DNA from: Pectobacterium parmentieri
GTDB taxonomy: Bacteria; Pseudomonadota; Gammaproteobacteria; Enterobacterales; Enterobacteriaceae
Length of the DNA: 64,000 nucleotides
Assembly (NCBI RefSeq): GCF_001742145.1
Contig: NZ_CP015749.1
Coordinates: 3,410,001-3,474,000 of the forward strand
Direction: 5' to 3'
The translations under genes and the position numbers were made by a program. Shown here piece after piece: positions 35,656 through 44,869 of the stretch. A model generated the notes under the pieces. It had not been told where the DNA came from. It worked only from the letters and a program-made list of their open reading frames with translations, and did not search any database. Every line of letters starts with the position of its first letter. Position 1 is the first letter of the stretch.

Positions 35656-36441
35656 TCAGGCCGTCAGCGTTGCCCCACCATCCACCACCACATCCTGCAT
35701 AGTGATGTGGCTGGCTAGATCGGAAGCCAGAAAAACCACGGTATTGCCGACCTCTTCCGGCTGCCCAATCTTGCTCAGCGGGATCCCCAACTTGTACTGG
35801 TCAGGAAAACCCGCAATAGTGCGCTGTTCCGCATCAGCGCTGTGCCACATACCGCGCTGCATCGGCGTATCCGTCGATCCTGGCGACACCACATTACAGC
35901 GCACGCCGTAAGGTGCCAGTTCCAACCCGGCACAGTGAGACAGGCTAGTGAGCGCCGCTTTCGAAGCACAGTACGCCGCCATTTGCATACGGGGAACATG
36001 CGCGGCATTGGATCCGACGCAGACAATCGCGCCACGGCGCTGCCGCTTAAAATGCGGCACCAGCGCATTCAGCAGGTAAAATGCGCCGGAAGCATTGACG
36101 TTAATACACTGGTGCCAGTCATCCACACTCAGCGTATCAAGATCACCCAGGCGCAAAATGCCAGCGGCGTTGACCAGAACGTCAAGCCCCATTTCAGCCA
36201 GTTGCTGGCGACACACGACTGCCACGCTGTCCGGCTCGCTGATATCCAACGTCACGCAGGAAAATGGGCGATCTTTATACGGGGAGGTCTGATGTCGGAA
36301 TTCACGGTCGAAGCCGATCACGCTCGCGCCTAGCGCGACAAACTGGTGGGCAATACTTTCACCAATGCCGCTCGCCGCACCAGTTACCCAGACGGTTTTC
36401 CCACTGAAATCAAACTGAAGAGGTTGTACCTTATTCATCAT
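35656..36441 (-). CDS. entA: 2,3-dihydro-2,3-dihydroxybenzoate dehydrogenase EntA
   Basis: A short-chain dehydrogenase that makes 2,3-dihydroxybenzoate, the catechol precursor of enterobactin/chrysobactin-type siderophores. The nucleotide motif is VTGAASGIGESIA, the NAAGIL motif is present, and the catalytic triad lies in VGSNAAHVPRMQMAAYCASK (Ser, Tyr, Lys). The C-terminus FLASDLASHITMQDVVVDGG is typical. ATG at 36441 or 36438 is preferred over the GTG at 36453; all lie in or after the entB remnant, whose stop is at 36447. It is the last gene of the entCE(B)A unit. Confidence 0.9.
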   Translation of the reverse strand: MMNKVQPLQFDFSGKTVWVTGAASGIGESIAHQFVALGASVIGFDREFRHQTSPYKDRPFSCVTLDISEPDSVAVVCRQQLAEMGLDVLVNAAGILRLGDLDTLSVDDWHQCINVNASGAFYLLNALVPHFKRQRRGAIVCVGSNAAHVPRMQMAAYCASKAALTSLSHCAGLELAPYGVRCNVVSPGSTDTPMQRGMWHSADAEQRTIAGFPDQYKLGIPLSKIGQPEEVGNTVVFLASDLASHITMQDVVVDGGATLTA

Positions 36442-36446
36442 TTTCC

Positions 36447-36554
36447 CTACCACACCATTTCCACGCTGTTTTCATCCTGTGACAGGCTGTTGTCCAGATA
36501 GCGGCAAACCGGCAATCGGACACCTTGATACTGACGGATAGAAGGAATTGCCAT
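36447..36554 (-). pseudogene. entB: entB remnant (35 codons)
   Basis: Between entE and entA a 35-codon frame starts with ATG at 36552-36554 behind an AAGGA ribosome site, 26 bp after the entE stop. Its first residues, MAIPSIRQYQ, look like the start of EntB (E. coli EntB starts MAIPKLQAY). The frame then runs into an unrelated-looking tail (…DNSLSQDENSVEMVW) and stops just before entA. The isochorismatase and aryl-carrier domains (about 250 residues) are missing, as expected for an internal in-frame deletion. The EntB assignment rests on ten residues plus position. Confidence 0.6.
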
Positions 36555-36580
36555 CACAACATCCTTATCTGTTTTGAATA

Positions 36581-38209
36581 CTACGTTGGGTCTTGAATGC
36601 TCAGTTGCGCCTGAATGCGCTGACGGAGTAATTTCTTATCAATCTTGCCGACCGGCGTGACGGGCAAGGTATCGATCATCTCAAAGCGATCCGGCAGTTT
36701 GAATTCAGCAATCCCCTGATTACGAAGATATTTTCTTAACGCGATGGCTTTCAGAGAGGGATCGCTGACCACCAGAAAAGCGCAGCTCTTTTCGCCCATG
36801 ACCGGATCGGGCATGGATACCAGCGCAGCATGGAGAATGCCGTCATGCTTGAGCAACAGGTTTTCAATCTCTTCGGCAGCGATTTTTTCACCACCTCGGT
36901 TAATCTGATCTTTCTCCCGCCCAACCACGCGCAAATAGCCTTCTTCGGTCATCTGCACTACATCGCCCGAATGATAGAAACCCTCACTGTCGAAAGCACG
37001 GGCATTGTGCTCCGGGCTGCGGTAATAGCCACGGAAGGTGTACGGGCCACGCGTCGCCAGCAGCCCCGCTTCGCCCCTCGGCACCGGATTACCCTCTATG
37101 TCTAACACCTTCACTTCATCGTCCGGGCTCATCGGGCAGCCTTGCGTGGTAAAGGTATGTTCATCGCTGTCATCCAGTCGGGTGTAGTTCACCAGCCCTT
37201 CCGCCATCCCAAGCACCTGCTGTAGCTGGCAACCCAAGACCGCCGGGATGCGTCGGGCGACGGTTTCACTTAGCTTTGCGCCCCCCACCTGCAAGACTTT
37301 CAGGCTACGCAGCGCCGCGCCAAACTGTTCTGCCGCCTGGATCCACAACGCGGCAGCAGGCGGCACCAGCGAGGTAATATCGATCTGATGTCGTTCGATC
37401 AGCGGGAAGCAGGTCATCGCCCCCGGATCGGACGCCAGCACCACGCGCCCACCGGCATAAAACACGCCAAGCGAACCGGGCGAGCTTAACGGGAAATTAT
37501 GCGGTGCTGGCAACGCGCACAGGTAACGGGTTTGTGGCGTTAGCTCACAAATTTCCACGCTACGGCGCACGCTGTAGTAGTAATCATCATGGGTACGGGG
37601 AATCAGCTTCGGCGTGCCGGTACTGCCGCCGGAAAGCTGGAAAAAGGCGACCTGTCCCGATGCGGAAGGCTGATATTCGCTGGTTGAAGCAGGTAGTTGC
37701 AGCCAGTCAGACAGGCTGTGCCCCAGCGGGCTGTCGCCAAGCATCACCACCGTTTGCAGGCCAGGAACCTGCGTTTGTAGCCGATCCAGAAATTCACCGT
37801 TGCCAAACAGTGGATGTTCGGCCGATGCGATCAGCAAACGCGGTTCGATCTGCGTGGCATACGACAGCAGTTCCAGTTTGTTATGGCTGAACAACGCGTT
37901 AACTGGCGCGACGCCCATTTTCAGCAACGCAAAAAAGGTCAGATAAAATTCGCCGACGTTCGGCAGTTGTACCAGCGCAGTGTCACCACAGCGTAGGCCG
38001 CTTTCCGTCAGGCGCGATGCCAGCGCGGAAGACTGTTGGTCCAGCTCTCGATAGCTCCACTGACGTTCGCCACAAACGACGGCAACCGCATCCGGCTGTG
38101 TCGTCAGATGGCGTTCCCAGGCATCCGTTAACGGCAAGCCAACCCAGTACCCCTTGTCGCGATAACGCTGTGCCAGTTCCTCTGGCCAGGGCGTAAATTC
38201 AATGCTCAT
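36581..38209 (-). CDS. entE: 2,3-dihydroxybenzoate-AMP ligase EntE
   Basis: A 542-residue stand-alone adenylation enzyme that activates 2,3-dihydroxybenzoate and loads it on the aryl carrier domain of EntB. Core motifs are intact: [20 protein letters not shown] (A3), [26 protein letters not shown], and the C-terminal lysine in [15 protein letters not shown]. Its stop is followed after 26 bp by the entB remnant, so its normal acceptor is not encoded here. It overlaps entC by 4 bp (ATGA). Confidence 0.93.
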   Translation of the reverse strand: MSIEFTPWPEELAQRYRDKGYWVGLPLTDAWERHLTTQPDAVAVVCGERQWSYRELDQQSSALASRLTESGLRCGDTALVQLPNVGEFYLTFFALLKMGVAPVNALFSHNKLELLSYATQIEPRLLIASAEHPLFGNGEFLDRLQTQVPGLQTVVMLGDSPLGHSLSDWLQLPASTSEYQPSASGQVAFFQLSGGSTGTPKLIPRTHDDYYYSVRRSVEICELTPQTRYLCALPAPHNFPLSSPGSLGVFYAGGRVVLASDPGAMTCFPLIERHQIDITSLVPPAAALWIQAAEQFGAALRSLKVLQVGGAKLSETVARRIPAVLGCQLQQVLGMAEGLVNYTRLDDSDEHTFTTQGCPMSPDDEVKVLDIEGNPVPRGEAGLLATRGPYTFRGYYRSPEHNARAFDSEGFYHSGDVVQMTEEGYLRVVGREKDQINRGGEKIAAEEIENLLLKHDGILHAALVSMPDPVMGEKSCAFLVVSDPSLKAIALRKYLRNQGIAEFKLPDRFEMIDTLPVTPVGKIDKKLLRQRIQAQLSIQDPT

Positions 38210-39402
38210 AATCCATCCACACCGGAGTTAAGCCCAAACGCATTCAGCATCGTATTTAATTTGGCGGCGGTTTCGGCCCATTCATCTTCAGGGACGGATG
38301 CCTCAACAATGCCCGCTCCCGCAAACAGGCGGACTTTATTGTGTTTGATGGTACCGCAACGAATGGCTACCGCCCATTCGCCATCGCCGTTGGCATCACA
38401 CCAGCCAACAATGCCGCTGAATACGCCACGATCGTGCGGTTCCAGTTCGGCGATCAACTGACGCGCTTCCTGCGTGGGGAAGCCACACAGTGCAGGGGTC
38501 GGATGTAGCTGACAGGCGACCTGAAGTGCTGTCATATCCGGGTTCGCCAGTTCACCGCGGATCGCCGTGGACAGGTGCCACATGGAGGCAGTGCTCATCA
38601 GCGAGGGAGCCGATGGAATGGTTAACGACGCGCACAACGGCGTCAGGCGTTGGCGAATGTCGTCCACCACCAGCTTATGCTCGTGCTTATCTTTGCCAGA
38701 ATTCAGCAAACTCTGGCTGTTCAGATAGTCCAGATGTTCATCGTTCATCCGTCGAGCCGAACCCGCCAGTGGATTAGAGACAATCACATTTCCCTGCTTA
38801 CGCAGCAGCAACTCTGGGCTGGCACCCAGTAATACGGCCCCATCTGGCAGCGGCAGCGAAAAGTGATATCCACCCGAATTCTGTACCATCAGGTTGTTGA
38901 GGATCGTCTGCGCCTTAACGGGCCTTATCAGCTCAATGTCCAGAATACGCGACAGCACCGCTTTGCTCAGTTCTCCACGACGGAAGCGCTCAACGGCTTG
39001 TGCAACAATGGACTTGAACTGCCGTTCGTCTGGAACGCTGTTTAGCGTTAATGCGGTGGGTGATGCTGTCCTGTGCTTCCGGGCACGGCTGACAAGTTCA
39101 GATTTCGTCGTAACGGTATAATTATCAGGGATATAGAGACAAGATGGCTGCGTGGTATCAAAGGGGATCGCCCCCACCACAATAGGCAGCGTCTGCCCTG
39201 CCTGACGCGCCCGCTGAAATGCCTGCGCGATTGCAGGGCTAAGCCTGTCATCATGCGAGTCAGGAACACAAACAGGGGACGAAATACGTTCAAATAAGCC
39301 GGAAGTAGAAAGGCTTCGGTGTTCCGATGCATATAAAAAAGCAGTCTGTTCCGAATAGGTTAGCCCGCTAAATGTTTCAGTTTCTGTAATCAGTGTATCC
39401 AC
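38206..39402 (-). CDS. entC: Isochorismate synthase EntC
   Basis: A 398-residue chorismate-binding enzyme that converts chorismate to isochorismate at the start of catecholate siderophore synthesis. Family stretches are present: [49 protein letters not shown] and [21 protein letters not shown], with magnesium and substrate glutamates conserved. It is the first gene of the minus-strand ent unit, with Fur-box-like sites upstream at 39438-39456 and 39640-39658. Confidence 0.93.
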   Translation of the reverse strand: MDTLITETETFSGLTYSEQTAFLYASEHRSLSTSGLFERISSPVCVPDSHDDRLSPAIAQAFQRARQAGQTLPIVVGAIPFDTTQPSCLYIPDNYTVTTKSELVSRARKHRTASPTALTLNSVPDERQFKSIVAQAVERFRRGELSKAVLSRILDIELIRPVKAQTILNNLMVQNSGGYHFSLPLPDGAVLLGASPELLLRKQGNVIVSNPLAGSARRMNDEHLDYLNSQSLLNSGKDKHEHKLVVDDIRQRLTPLCASLTIPSAPSLMSTASMWHLSTAIRGELANPDMTALQVACQLHPTPALCGFPTQEARQLIAELEPHDRGVFSGIVGWCDANGDGEWAVAIRCGTIKHNKVRLFAGAGIVEASVPEDEWAETAAKLNTMLNAFGLNSGVDGL

Positions 39403-39437
39403 AAGGTAACTCCTGAGCTCGCAAGTTAAATACCAAT

Positions 39438-39456
39438 GATTATTAAAATCATTACC
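39438..39456. promoter_or_regulatory. Predicted Fur box at the entC promoter
   Basis: GATTATTAAAATCATTACC matches the 19-bp Fur consensus at 15 of 19 positions. It lies 36 bp upstream of the entC start, where repression would be effective. Fur control of ent genes is established in enterobacteria; this site is a prediction. Confidence 0.6.
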
Positions 39457-39639
39457 ATTTATATTAAGCGCAGTTAAGTTACAATGAAGTCACACGTTTG
39501 GTCAATCCTCCCATAGACAGGTTATTGCCTCTATCTGAGTAGGGGTTATATTGATGTTAATCAATTTTATTGTTCATCTTTCATAACTGTTAATGATTAA
39601 CAATAGGAATGTATTGATTATAAAACCCACATCACAAAT

Positions 39640-39658
39640 GATAATGGAAACAATTATC
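39640..39658. promoter_or_regulatory. Predicted Fur box at the MFS/receptor promoter
   Basis: GATAATGGAAACAATTATC matches the Fur consensus at 15 of 19 positions, with both outer half-sites intact. It lies 76 bp before the ATG at 39734 of the truncated MFS gene, in the divergent ent intergenic region, and probably controls the plus-strand unit that ends with the receptor gene. Confidence 0.65.
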
Positions 39659-39712
39659 ATTCATTGTCAATGAAATTAAGCTGCGTTAAACTGCGCCAAT
39701 ATTTTACTAACT

Positions 39713-40171
39713 GTGTCTAAATGTGAGCCTGTCATGGATGAAAGCATGTATCGCCAGCACACTCGTTCCGTTGTGCATCTGGCGTTACTCATCAACATGC
39801 TTTCCCTCGGTAGCCTGGTGATGTTGGTAGACCTCAGCTTCATCAGTGTACTGTCCATGGATGCCAAGAACATCGGCTACATTAGCGGCGGTTCAACGTT
39901 TGCCTCAGCCATCGTCGGCTTCCTCACTGCGCCTTATCTGGACAGATTTAACCGTAAACATGCCCTGCTCGTCTTACTGATGTCGTGCTTTGGCCTGACA
40001 GTTACCTGCATGTTTGCCACTAACCAAACCCACCTTTTACTGCTGCTTATTCTGGCGGCGATGCTGCTGACCATACGCTTGATTCCACAGTTATCTGAAC
40101 GCAGCCGAAAAATAGCAGCGCGCCAGTGGCGTCGAGTAGCGCAACCAACGCACATGCAACTTGAAGTATGA
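39713..40171 (+). pseudogene. Truncated MFS transporter (probable siderophore exporter)
   Basis: The frame begins at GTG 39713 or, more likely, ATG 39734 (MDESMYRQHTRSVVHLALLI). It encodes about four TM segments with an MFS motif-A-like loop (APYLDRFNRKHALL). MFS exporters have about 400 residues; this frame stops at roughly 145-152. The last codons and the TGA stop at 40169-40171 come from a copy of a dispersed intergenic repeat (40142-40179), so the 3' two thirds of the gene were lost at that junction. Position opposite entC suggests it was a catecholate siderophore exporter. Confidence 0.7.
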
Positions 40172-40179
40172 CGGGTATA
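40142..40179 (+). repeat. Partial copy of a dispersed intergenic repeat
   Basis: About 38 bp containing CAACCAACGCACATGCAAC and AGTATGACGGGTATA match the right end of the full element at 44543-44657 with few differences. The left half is absent. It supplies the stop codon of the truncated MFS gene. Confidence 0.75.
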
Positions 40180-40287
40180 CAAGGCAATAAACCGATCGAC
40201 TCACGCAACGAGTGGGTCGGCAATACAGCAACACCGTGTGTTACTTACGGGGATATTTTTTTCTACTCTTTGACAGGGATCTTTGAC

Positions 40288-42261
40288 ATGCAGCTAAAAC
40301 CAGAAAGTCGTGTTTCACATCATCATTTCCCACACAGCAAGGTGTATCACGCCCTGCTGGTGACCGGGTTACTGGCACTGCCTGCACTCGCACAGGCAGA
40401 AAACGCGGCAGATGAAAAAATCGTTGTGACCGCAACACAGACGAAGCACACCACGCTGAGCGCCCCCGCCAGCGTCTCTGTTATCACCCGCACCGAGCTG
40501 GAAAAGATGTCGGTGAATAACGTTTCCGACGCGGTGAAAAAGCTGCCGGGCATTAACATCAATCCGTCATCTACCTATGGCCGTAACGAAATTAAGATCC
40601 GCGGTATGCGGGCTGATTACACGCTGCTGCTGGTGAATGGTCGTCGTATCAACTCCCAAGAATCACTCGCGACCGATATGGGGAATGATTTCGATCTTAG
40701 CTCCATTCCGATGTCGGCGATTGAACGTATCGAAGTGATTCGCGGTCCGATGTCTTCGCTGTACGGTGCCGACGCACTAGGCGGTGTGGTAAACGTAATA
40801 CTGCGCCAGCCGGGTGAGAACGTTGCCGGTGAGATCGGCTATAACTTTCAGGCACCAACCGAAGGGTCCGGCGGCGATAATAATCGTCTGAATGGCTACG
40901 TCAGCGGGCCATTAATAGAAAATACGTTGCTAGGTAGTTTGATTGTAGACGGCGGCAAACGTGACGCATGGCGTACCGAACAATCTAAGAATCGCAACTC
41001 AGATGCACTGGAAAAACGTGATAACTATAGCGTGCTGGGTAACCTGACGTGGTTGATCGATTCACAGCAGAGTTTGGATTTTGATGCAACGTATACCAAA
41101 GATGACCGCTTCGTCGACTGGAATAACTTTGGCACCACCGCCCATAATACACAAAAAATCGATCGCCTCAGTCTCGGACTCACACATAACGGTAGCTGGG
41201 ATAATTTCGATACGCGGCTGCGCTACTACTACGAAAACATCGACTTAATGGACAACTCTCAGCTCAATGAAAGCGTAGCCGACATTACCCAGAATAATCA
41301 GACGGTTGATGGGCAGATTTCTGGCTATCTGGGAGACCATCTTCTGACCGGCGGCGGCGAATACCGCATAACGTCATTGGAACACAGCATGAACATGAAA
41401 GGCGGTAAAGTCGACGTCAATCAGAGCGCCCTTTTCCTGCAGGACGAGTTCAAGATTGCTGATTTAGCCCTCACCTTTGGTGGCCGCGTCGACCACCATG
41501 AAGTCTATGGAACAGAATTCAGTCCACGCGCCTACGCCACTTATAGTTTAACCGACAACTGGGTGATCAAAGGCGGTGTCAATAAGGCATTTAAAGCCCC
41601 AACGCTGGCTCAGTTCACCAAAGGCTATTCCAAAGCGGACTGCCGCATATTCTGCCGACGCATAGGCAATCCAGACCTCAAAGCAGAAACCTCTATCAGT
41701 TATGAAATCGGTACTGCCTATGAAGCTGAGCGCTTCGGCGCAGGCGTTATGCTATTTAATAACGATATCAAGGATATGATCCAAGCTGAAGCTTGGAATG
41801 GTGTCAGGTCTACTCCTCCAGTCAATCTTACTTATTACAACGTGAATAAAGCACGTATCCAGGGGATTGAAACCTCATTCTGGATCGATCTGACAGAGGA
41901 TCTAAACTGGACCACCAACTGGACTATCGTCGATGCCGAAGACCGCACCACCAGAAAGCGTCTGAAACAAACGCCGAAAAATACGCTTAACACGCAGTTG
42001 AATTGGCAAGCGCTGGATAACCTTTCGACCTACGTATCCTATCAGTACACGGGAAACCAATATTTGCGTGATAAAGAAGTCTTTAGAACCAGAGGCTTCA
42101 ACACGGTGGATATTGGTGCGACCTATACGCCGATTAAAAATGTGGATCTGAAACTGGGTGTCACGAACCTGACCAACGAAAAACGGGATTACGTCGCAAC
42201 CAACAACGACTACTTCCTGTCTGGACGGACGGTGTACGGCGGCGTTAGCTATAAGTTCTGA
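40288..42261 (+). CDS. TonB-dependent catecholate siderophore receptor (FepA/CirA-type)
   Basis: An outer-membrane receptor of 657 residues from ATG 40288, preceded by AGGGAT. The open frame to 40168 is an artefact of the upstream sequence. The signal peptide (ALLVTGLLALPALAQA) is followed by a TonB-box-like EKIVVTATQ and a plug domain (VSDAVKKLPGININ, SSLYGADALGGVVNVILR). A 22-strand-type barrel ends in TVYGGVSYKF with a terminal Phe. A Cys pair (DCRIFC) precedes GNPDLKAETS, as in FepA/CirA/IroN relatives. It would import ferric catecholates. Its own promoter is probably upstream of the broken MFS gene. Confidence 0.9.
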   Translation: MQLKPESRVSHHHFPHSKVYHALLVTGLLALPALAQAENAADEKIVVTATQTKHTTLSAPASVSVITRTELEKMSVNNVSDAVKKLPGININPSSTYGRNEIKIRGMRADYTLLLVNGRRINSQESLATDMGNDFDLSSIPMSAIERIEVIRGPMSSLYGADALGGVVNVILRQPGENVAGEIGYNFQAPTEGSGGDNNRLNGYVSGPLIENTLLGSLIVDGGKRDAWRTEQSKNRNSDALEKRDNYSVLGNLTWLIDSQQSLDFDATYTKDDRFVDWNNFGTTAHNTQKIDRLSLGLTHNGSWDNFDTRLRYYYENIDLMDNSQLNESVADITQNNQTVDGQISGYLGDHLLTGGGEYRITSLEHSMNMKGGKVDVNQSALFLQDEFKIADLALTFGGRVDHHEVYGTEFSPRAYATYSLTDNWVIKGGVNKAFKAPTLAQFTKGYSKADCRIFCRRIGNPDLKAETSISYEIGTAYEAERFGAGVMLFNNDIKDMIQAEAWNGVRSTPPVNLTYYNVNKARIQGIETSFWIDLTEDLNWTTNWTIVDAEDRTTRKRLKQTPKNTLNTQLNWQALDNLSTYVSYQYTGNQYLRDKEVFRTRGFNTVDIGATYTPIKNVDLKLGVTNLTNEKRDYVATNNDYFLSGRTVYGGVSYKF

Positions 42262-42289
42262 TACCAACACGTTCTAATGAATGGCTTTT

Positions 42290-42312
42290 AGCCCGCTCGC
42301 GCGGGCTTTTTT
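42290..42312. terminator. Terminator after siderophore receptor gene
   Basis: AGCCCGC TCGC GCGGGCT (stem 42290-42307 overall) followed by TTTTT on the plus strand. It ends the receptor transcript, and its T-run overlaps the stop codon of convergent entD. Confidence 0.88.
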
Positions 42313-43084
42313 AGCAACAGAGAAAAGTGGTGACATCGTACTCTCTCAACAGGTACGCGCCTTTAAAGCGGCGTCCAGAGTAAAACGCTGGCGTCAGATC
42401 GGTCAGCAACTCCAGCTCAAACTCGCGTTTGGTAATATCCAGCGCCACCAGTCTGGCATCCAGAAAATCGAAGTAGTGCCGAACCTGCGGGTAAAGTGCC
42501 TTGAACAGGCTCTCTTTCGCCGAGAAACTTACCGTCAGCAGGCAGCAGAACGACTCCTCTCTCCCCAGAAACCACTGGAACTCTTCGTCACCAATGATAC
42601 CGGGCCACAGCGACTGCGCACGTTCGTCGGATATAAATCCTTCGATATCAACCCCCACGCACGACAGCTCACCATTACGCACATGCGCAGCGCAAAGAAC
42701 GCTGTCTTTATTATGACTCAGCGAACCGGCGATGTTTTCCGGCCACTGCGGCGAGCGATCCTCCCCGCTATGCAGAATAAAATCGGGGTGATCCAGCTTG
42801 TTCAATACGTGTCTGGCAAGGTAGCGTCCAGCAAGAAATTCAGCACGTCGTTTAGGTACGGCGCGCTCTAGCGCATCGGAAAAAGGAATGTTCGCTTCAG
42901 CAAAAAGCGCATCATCATAGGCAGAAGAATGGAAATGGCAGCGAGCAGTAATACCTGGGTAGGCGGCACCGTCCGTTGCCCGTGGAAAAGTAATCCATTC
43001 AACATCATCAATAAAAGCAGAAAGCATGTCACTCCACTCAGGCAAGCAATCGCGCCCGCATTCAGTAAACATCGCGTAGATCAC
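42311..43084 (-). CDS. entD: 4'-phosphopantetheinyl transferase EntD
   Basis: A PPTase that activates carrier domains of siderophore synthases with phosphopantetheine. Signature motifs are GVDIEGF, with its Mg-binding Asp and Glu, and FSAKESLFKALYP. The N-terminal motif GRYLARHVL and SLSHNKDSVLCAA are also typical. The 257-residue frame may start later, at MFTECGRD or MLSAFIDD, since E. coli EntD is shorter at about 206-209 residues. It belongs functionally with entCEA, yet its carrier-protein partners (EntB and an NRPS) are not intact here. Confidence 0.9.
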   Translation of the reverse strand: MIYAMFTECGRDCLPEWSDMLSAFIDDVEWITFPRATDGAAYPGITARCHFHSSAYDDALFAEANIPFSDALERAVPKRRAEFLAGRYLARHVLNKLDHPDFILHSGEDRSPQWPENIAGSLSHNKDSVLCAAHVRNGELSCVGVDIEGFISDERAQSLWPGIIGDEEFQWFLGREESFCCLLTVSFSAKESLFKALYPQVRHYFDFLDARLVALDITKREFELELLTDLTPAFYSGRRFKGAYLLREYDVTTFLCC

Positions 43085-43086
43085 GC

Positions 43087-43113
43087 TTAAACCCTGAAAA
43101 ACGCAGGGTTTAA
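43087..43113. terminator. Hairpin between entD and nucleoside transporter gene
   Basis: A 10-bp perfect stem TTAAACCCTG/CAGGGTTTAA with a 7-base loop, located 63 bp after the transporter stop and directly upstream of entD. It probably terminates the minus-strand transporter transcript, although no long U-run follows on that strand. Confidence 0.45.
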
Positions 43114-43175
43114 AACGAAAAATGGACGACTTTCGCCGCCCATCATCTCGCTACTGCAAGAATGCTTGGTTACAT

Positions 43176-44453
43176 TTACAGAGCCAAAAAGAACCCTGCG
43201 ATGCAGGCGCTCATCAGGTTAGAAAGCGTACCTGCCGCAACCGCTTTCAAACCAAAGCGGGCAATATCCTGACGCCGAGTCGGTGCCATACTGCCCAAAC
43301 CTCCAATAAGAATAGCAATAGACGAAAGGTTAGCAAAGCCGCACAGTGCGAACGAAATCACCGCTTTGGTATGATCCGACAGAACCTGCAAGCCAGCGGC
43401 CTGCACGACGTCATCGGCTTTCAGATATTCGCTGAAATTCATGTAAGCGACGAACTCGTTGACGATCAGTTTTTGCCCAATGAACGAACCAGCAACGGTT
43501 GCTTCACTCCAGGGAATACCGAGCAGAAACGCCACGGGCGCAAAACACCAGCCCAAAATCAGTTCCATTGACAGTTGCGGGTAGTCAAACCAGCCACCAA
43601 TCCCGCCAAGAATGCCGTTCAGCACAGCGATCAAGGCGATAAATGCCAGCAGCATCGCGCCCACATTCAGCGCCAACTGCATACCGGAAGCTGCACCACT
43701 TGCCGCGGCATCAATAACGTTAGCCGGGCGATCGTCTTCATCAACAAAGCCAACCATTTCATCATGATCGTGCGTTTTTTCCGTTTCAGGCACCATCAGT
43801 TTGGCAAACAGTAACCCGCCCGGTGCCGCCATGAAGGATGCAGCAATCAGGTATTCCAACGGCACGCCCATCTGAGCATAGCCTGCCATCACAGCACCAG
43901 CAATTGATGCCAACCCACCACACATGACAGCAAACAGCTCTGATTGCGTCATATTGGCAATATACGGACGCACCACCAGCGGGGCTTCCGTTTGGCCGAC
44001 AAAGATATTGGCCGTCGCAGAGAGCGATTCAGTACGAGAGGTTCCCAGCAGTTTCTGCAATCCGCCACCAAGTACCTTGATGACCAATTGCATAACACCC
44101 ATATAGTACAACACGGCGATCAGGGAAGAGAAAAAGACGATAATCGGCAAGACGCGGAGTGCAAAAACAAACCCACCACCACCAAATACCTCGAACATTT
44201 TGTCGGAAACCAGACCACCAAACATGAACGACACGCCTTGATTTCCGTAAGCGATAACGTTTGCTACACCCCCCGTCAATCCCTCCAGAATCTTACGCCC
44301 GATGGGTACATACAGCACCAATGCACCGATACCGATCTGAAGAATGAAAGCACCAACTACGGTGCGTAATCTGATAGCTTTACGGTTATTGGACAACATA
44401 ACCGCGCACAGTATCAGAACAATCATGCCGATGAGACTCATAACGAGTTGCAT
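43176..44453 (-). CDS. Concentrative nucleoside transporter (CNT family, NupC/NupX-like)
   Basis: A 425-residue inner-membrane symporter that imports nucleosides. The start is ATG at 44451-44453 ([20 protein letters not shown]), preceded by AGGGA; the frame open to 44561 runs into repeat sequence. Family motifs are intact: [32 protein letters not shown] (the QTEA substrate-site motif), [19 protein letters not shown], and near the end [13 protein letters not shown] with [12 protein letters not shown]. It looks closer to the NupX (YeiJ) branch than to E. coli NupC, judged from memory. It is monocistronic. Confidence 0.88.
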   Translation of the reverse strand: MQLVMSLIGMIVLILCAVMLSNNRKAIRLRTVVGAFILQIGIGALVLYVPIGRKILEGLTGGVANVIAYGNQGVSFMFGGLVSDKMFEVFGGGGFVFALRVLPIIVFFSSLIAVLYYMGVMQLVIKVLGGGLQKLLGTSRTESLSATANIFVGQTEAPLVVRPYIANMTQSELFAVMCGGLASIAGAVMAGYAQMGVPLEYLIAASFMAAPGGLLFAKLMVPETEKTHDHDEMVGFVDEDDRPANVIDAAASGAASGMQLALNVGAMLLAFIALIAVLNGILGGIGGWFDYPQLSMELILGWCFAPVAFLLGIPWSEATVAGSFIGQKLIVNEFVAYMNFSEYLKADDVVQAAGLQVLSDHTKAVISFALCGFANLSSIAILIGGLGSMAPTRRQDIARFGLKAVAAGTLSNLMSACIAGFFLAL

Positions 44454-44542
44454 GTGCAGTTCCCTATAACGCGTGAAAAAAGTGAGTGCATAATAAAAAG
44501 TCATTTCGCCAGAACGGTCAGCACGTGCTGGCGAACGAATCC

Positions 44543-44657
44543 TATACTCTAAATAATTCAAATTTCAGGCAGGCGGCAAGCCAAGGAATCCCGATGAACG
44601 TGATTCGGGTGACTTGGCGTAGCCAACGTACATGCAACGTGAAGTATGACGAGTATA
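44543..44657. repeat. Complete copy of a ~115-bp dispersed palindromic repeat
   Basis: The element begins TATACTC and ends GAGTATA (perfect 7-bp ends). It carries an internal hairpin built on CCAAG…CTTGG and CCCGA…TCGGG. Its right end matches the partial copy at 40142-40179. I associate this type of intergenic repeat with Pectobacterium, Serratia and Yersinia. It sits about 90 bp upstream of the nucleoside transporter start, in a 416-bp gap with no gene. Confidence 0.75.
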
Positions 44658-44810
44658 AAGAGTGGCTCGTGAAGCGCGCTAATTTATGTCACAAATACAC
44701 ACAACATCGAACAGCCAAAAACACAAAAAGGAGATCTTGATCACAATTTCATGGTTGATATATGAAATCGAAATGACTGTTCTGCATGTTCTCGCACAGA
44801 AATAACAGAA

Positions 44811-44837
44811 AAGCGGAAGCCGCTCCGCCTTCCGCTT
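44811..44837 (-). terminator. Terminator after yjjV
   Basis: A 9-bp stem AAGCGGAAG/CTTCCGCTT with a 9-base GC-rich loop; on the minus strand it is followed by TTCTGTTATTTC. It lies 33 bp downstream of the yjjV stop and ends that transcript. Confidence 0.7.
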
Positions 44838-44869
44838 GGGGGAATGATCGTAGCGCAACGGTAGCCGCG

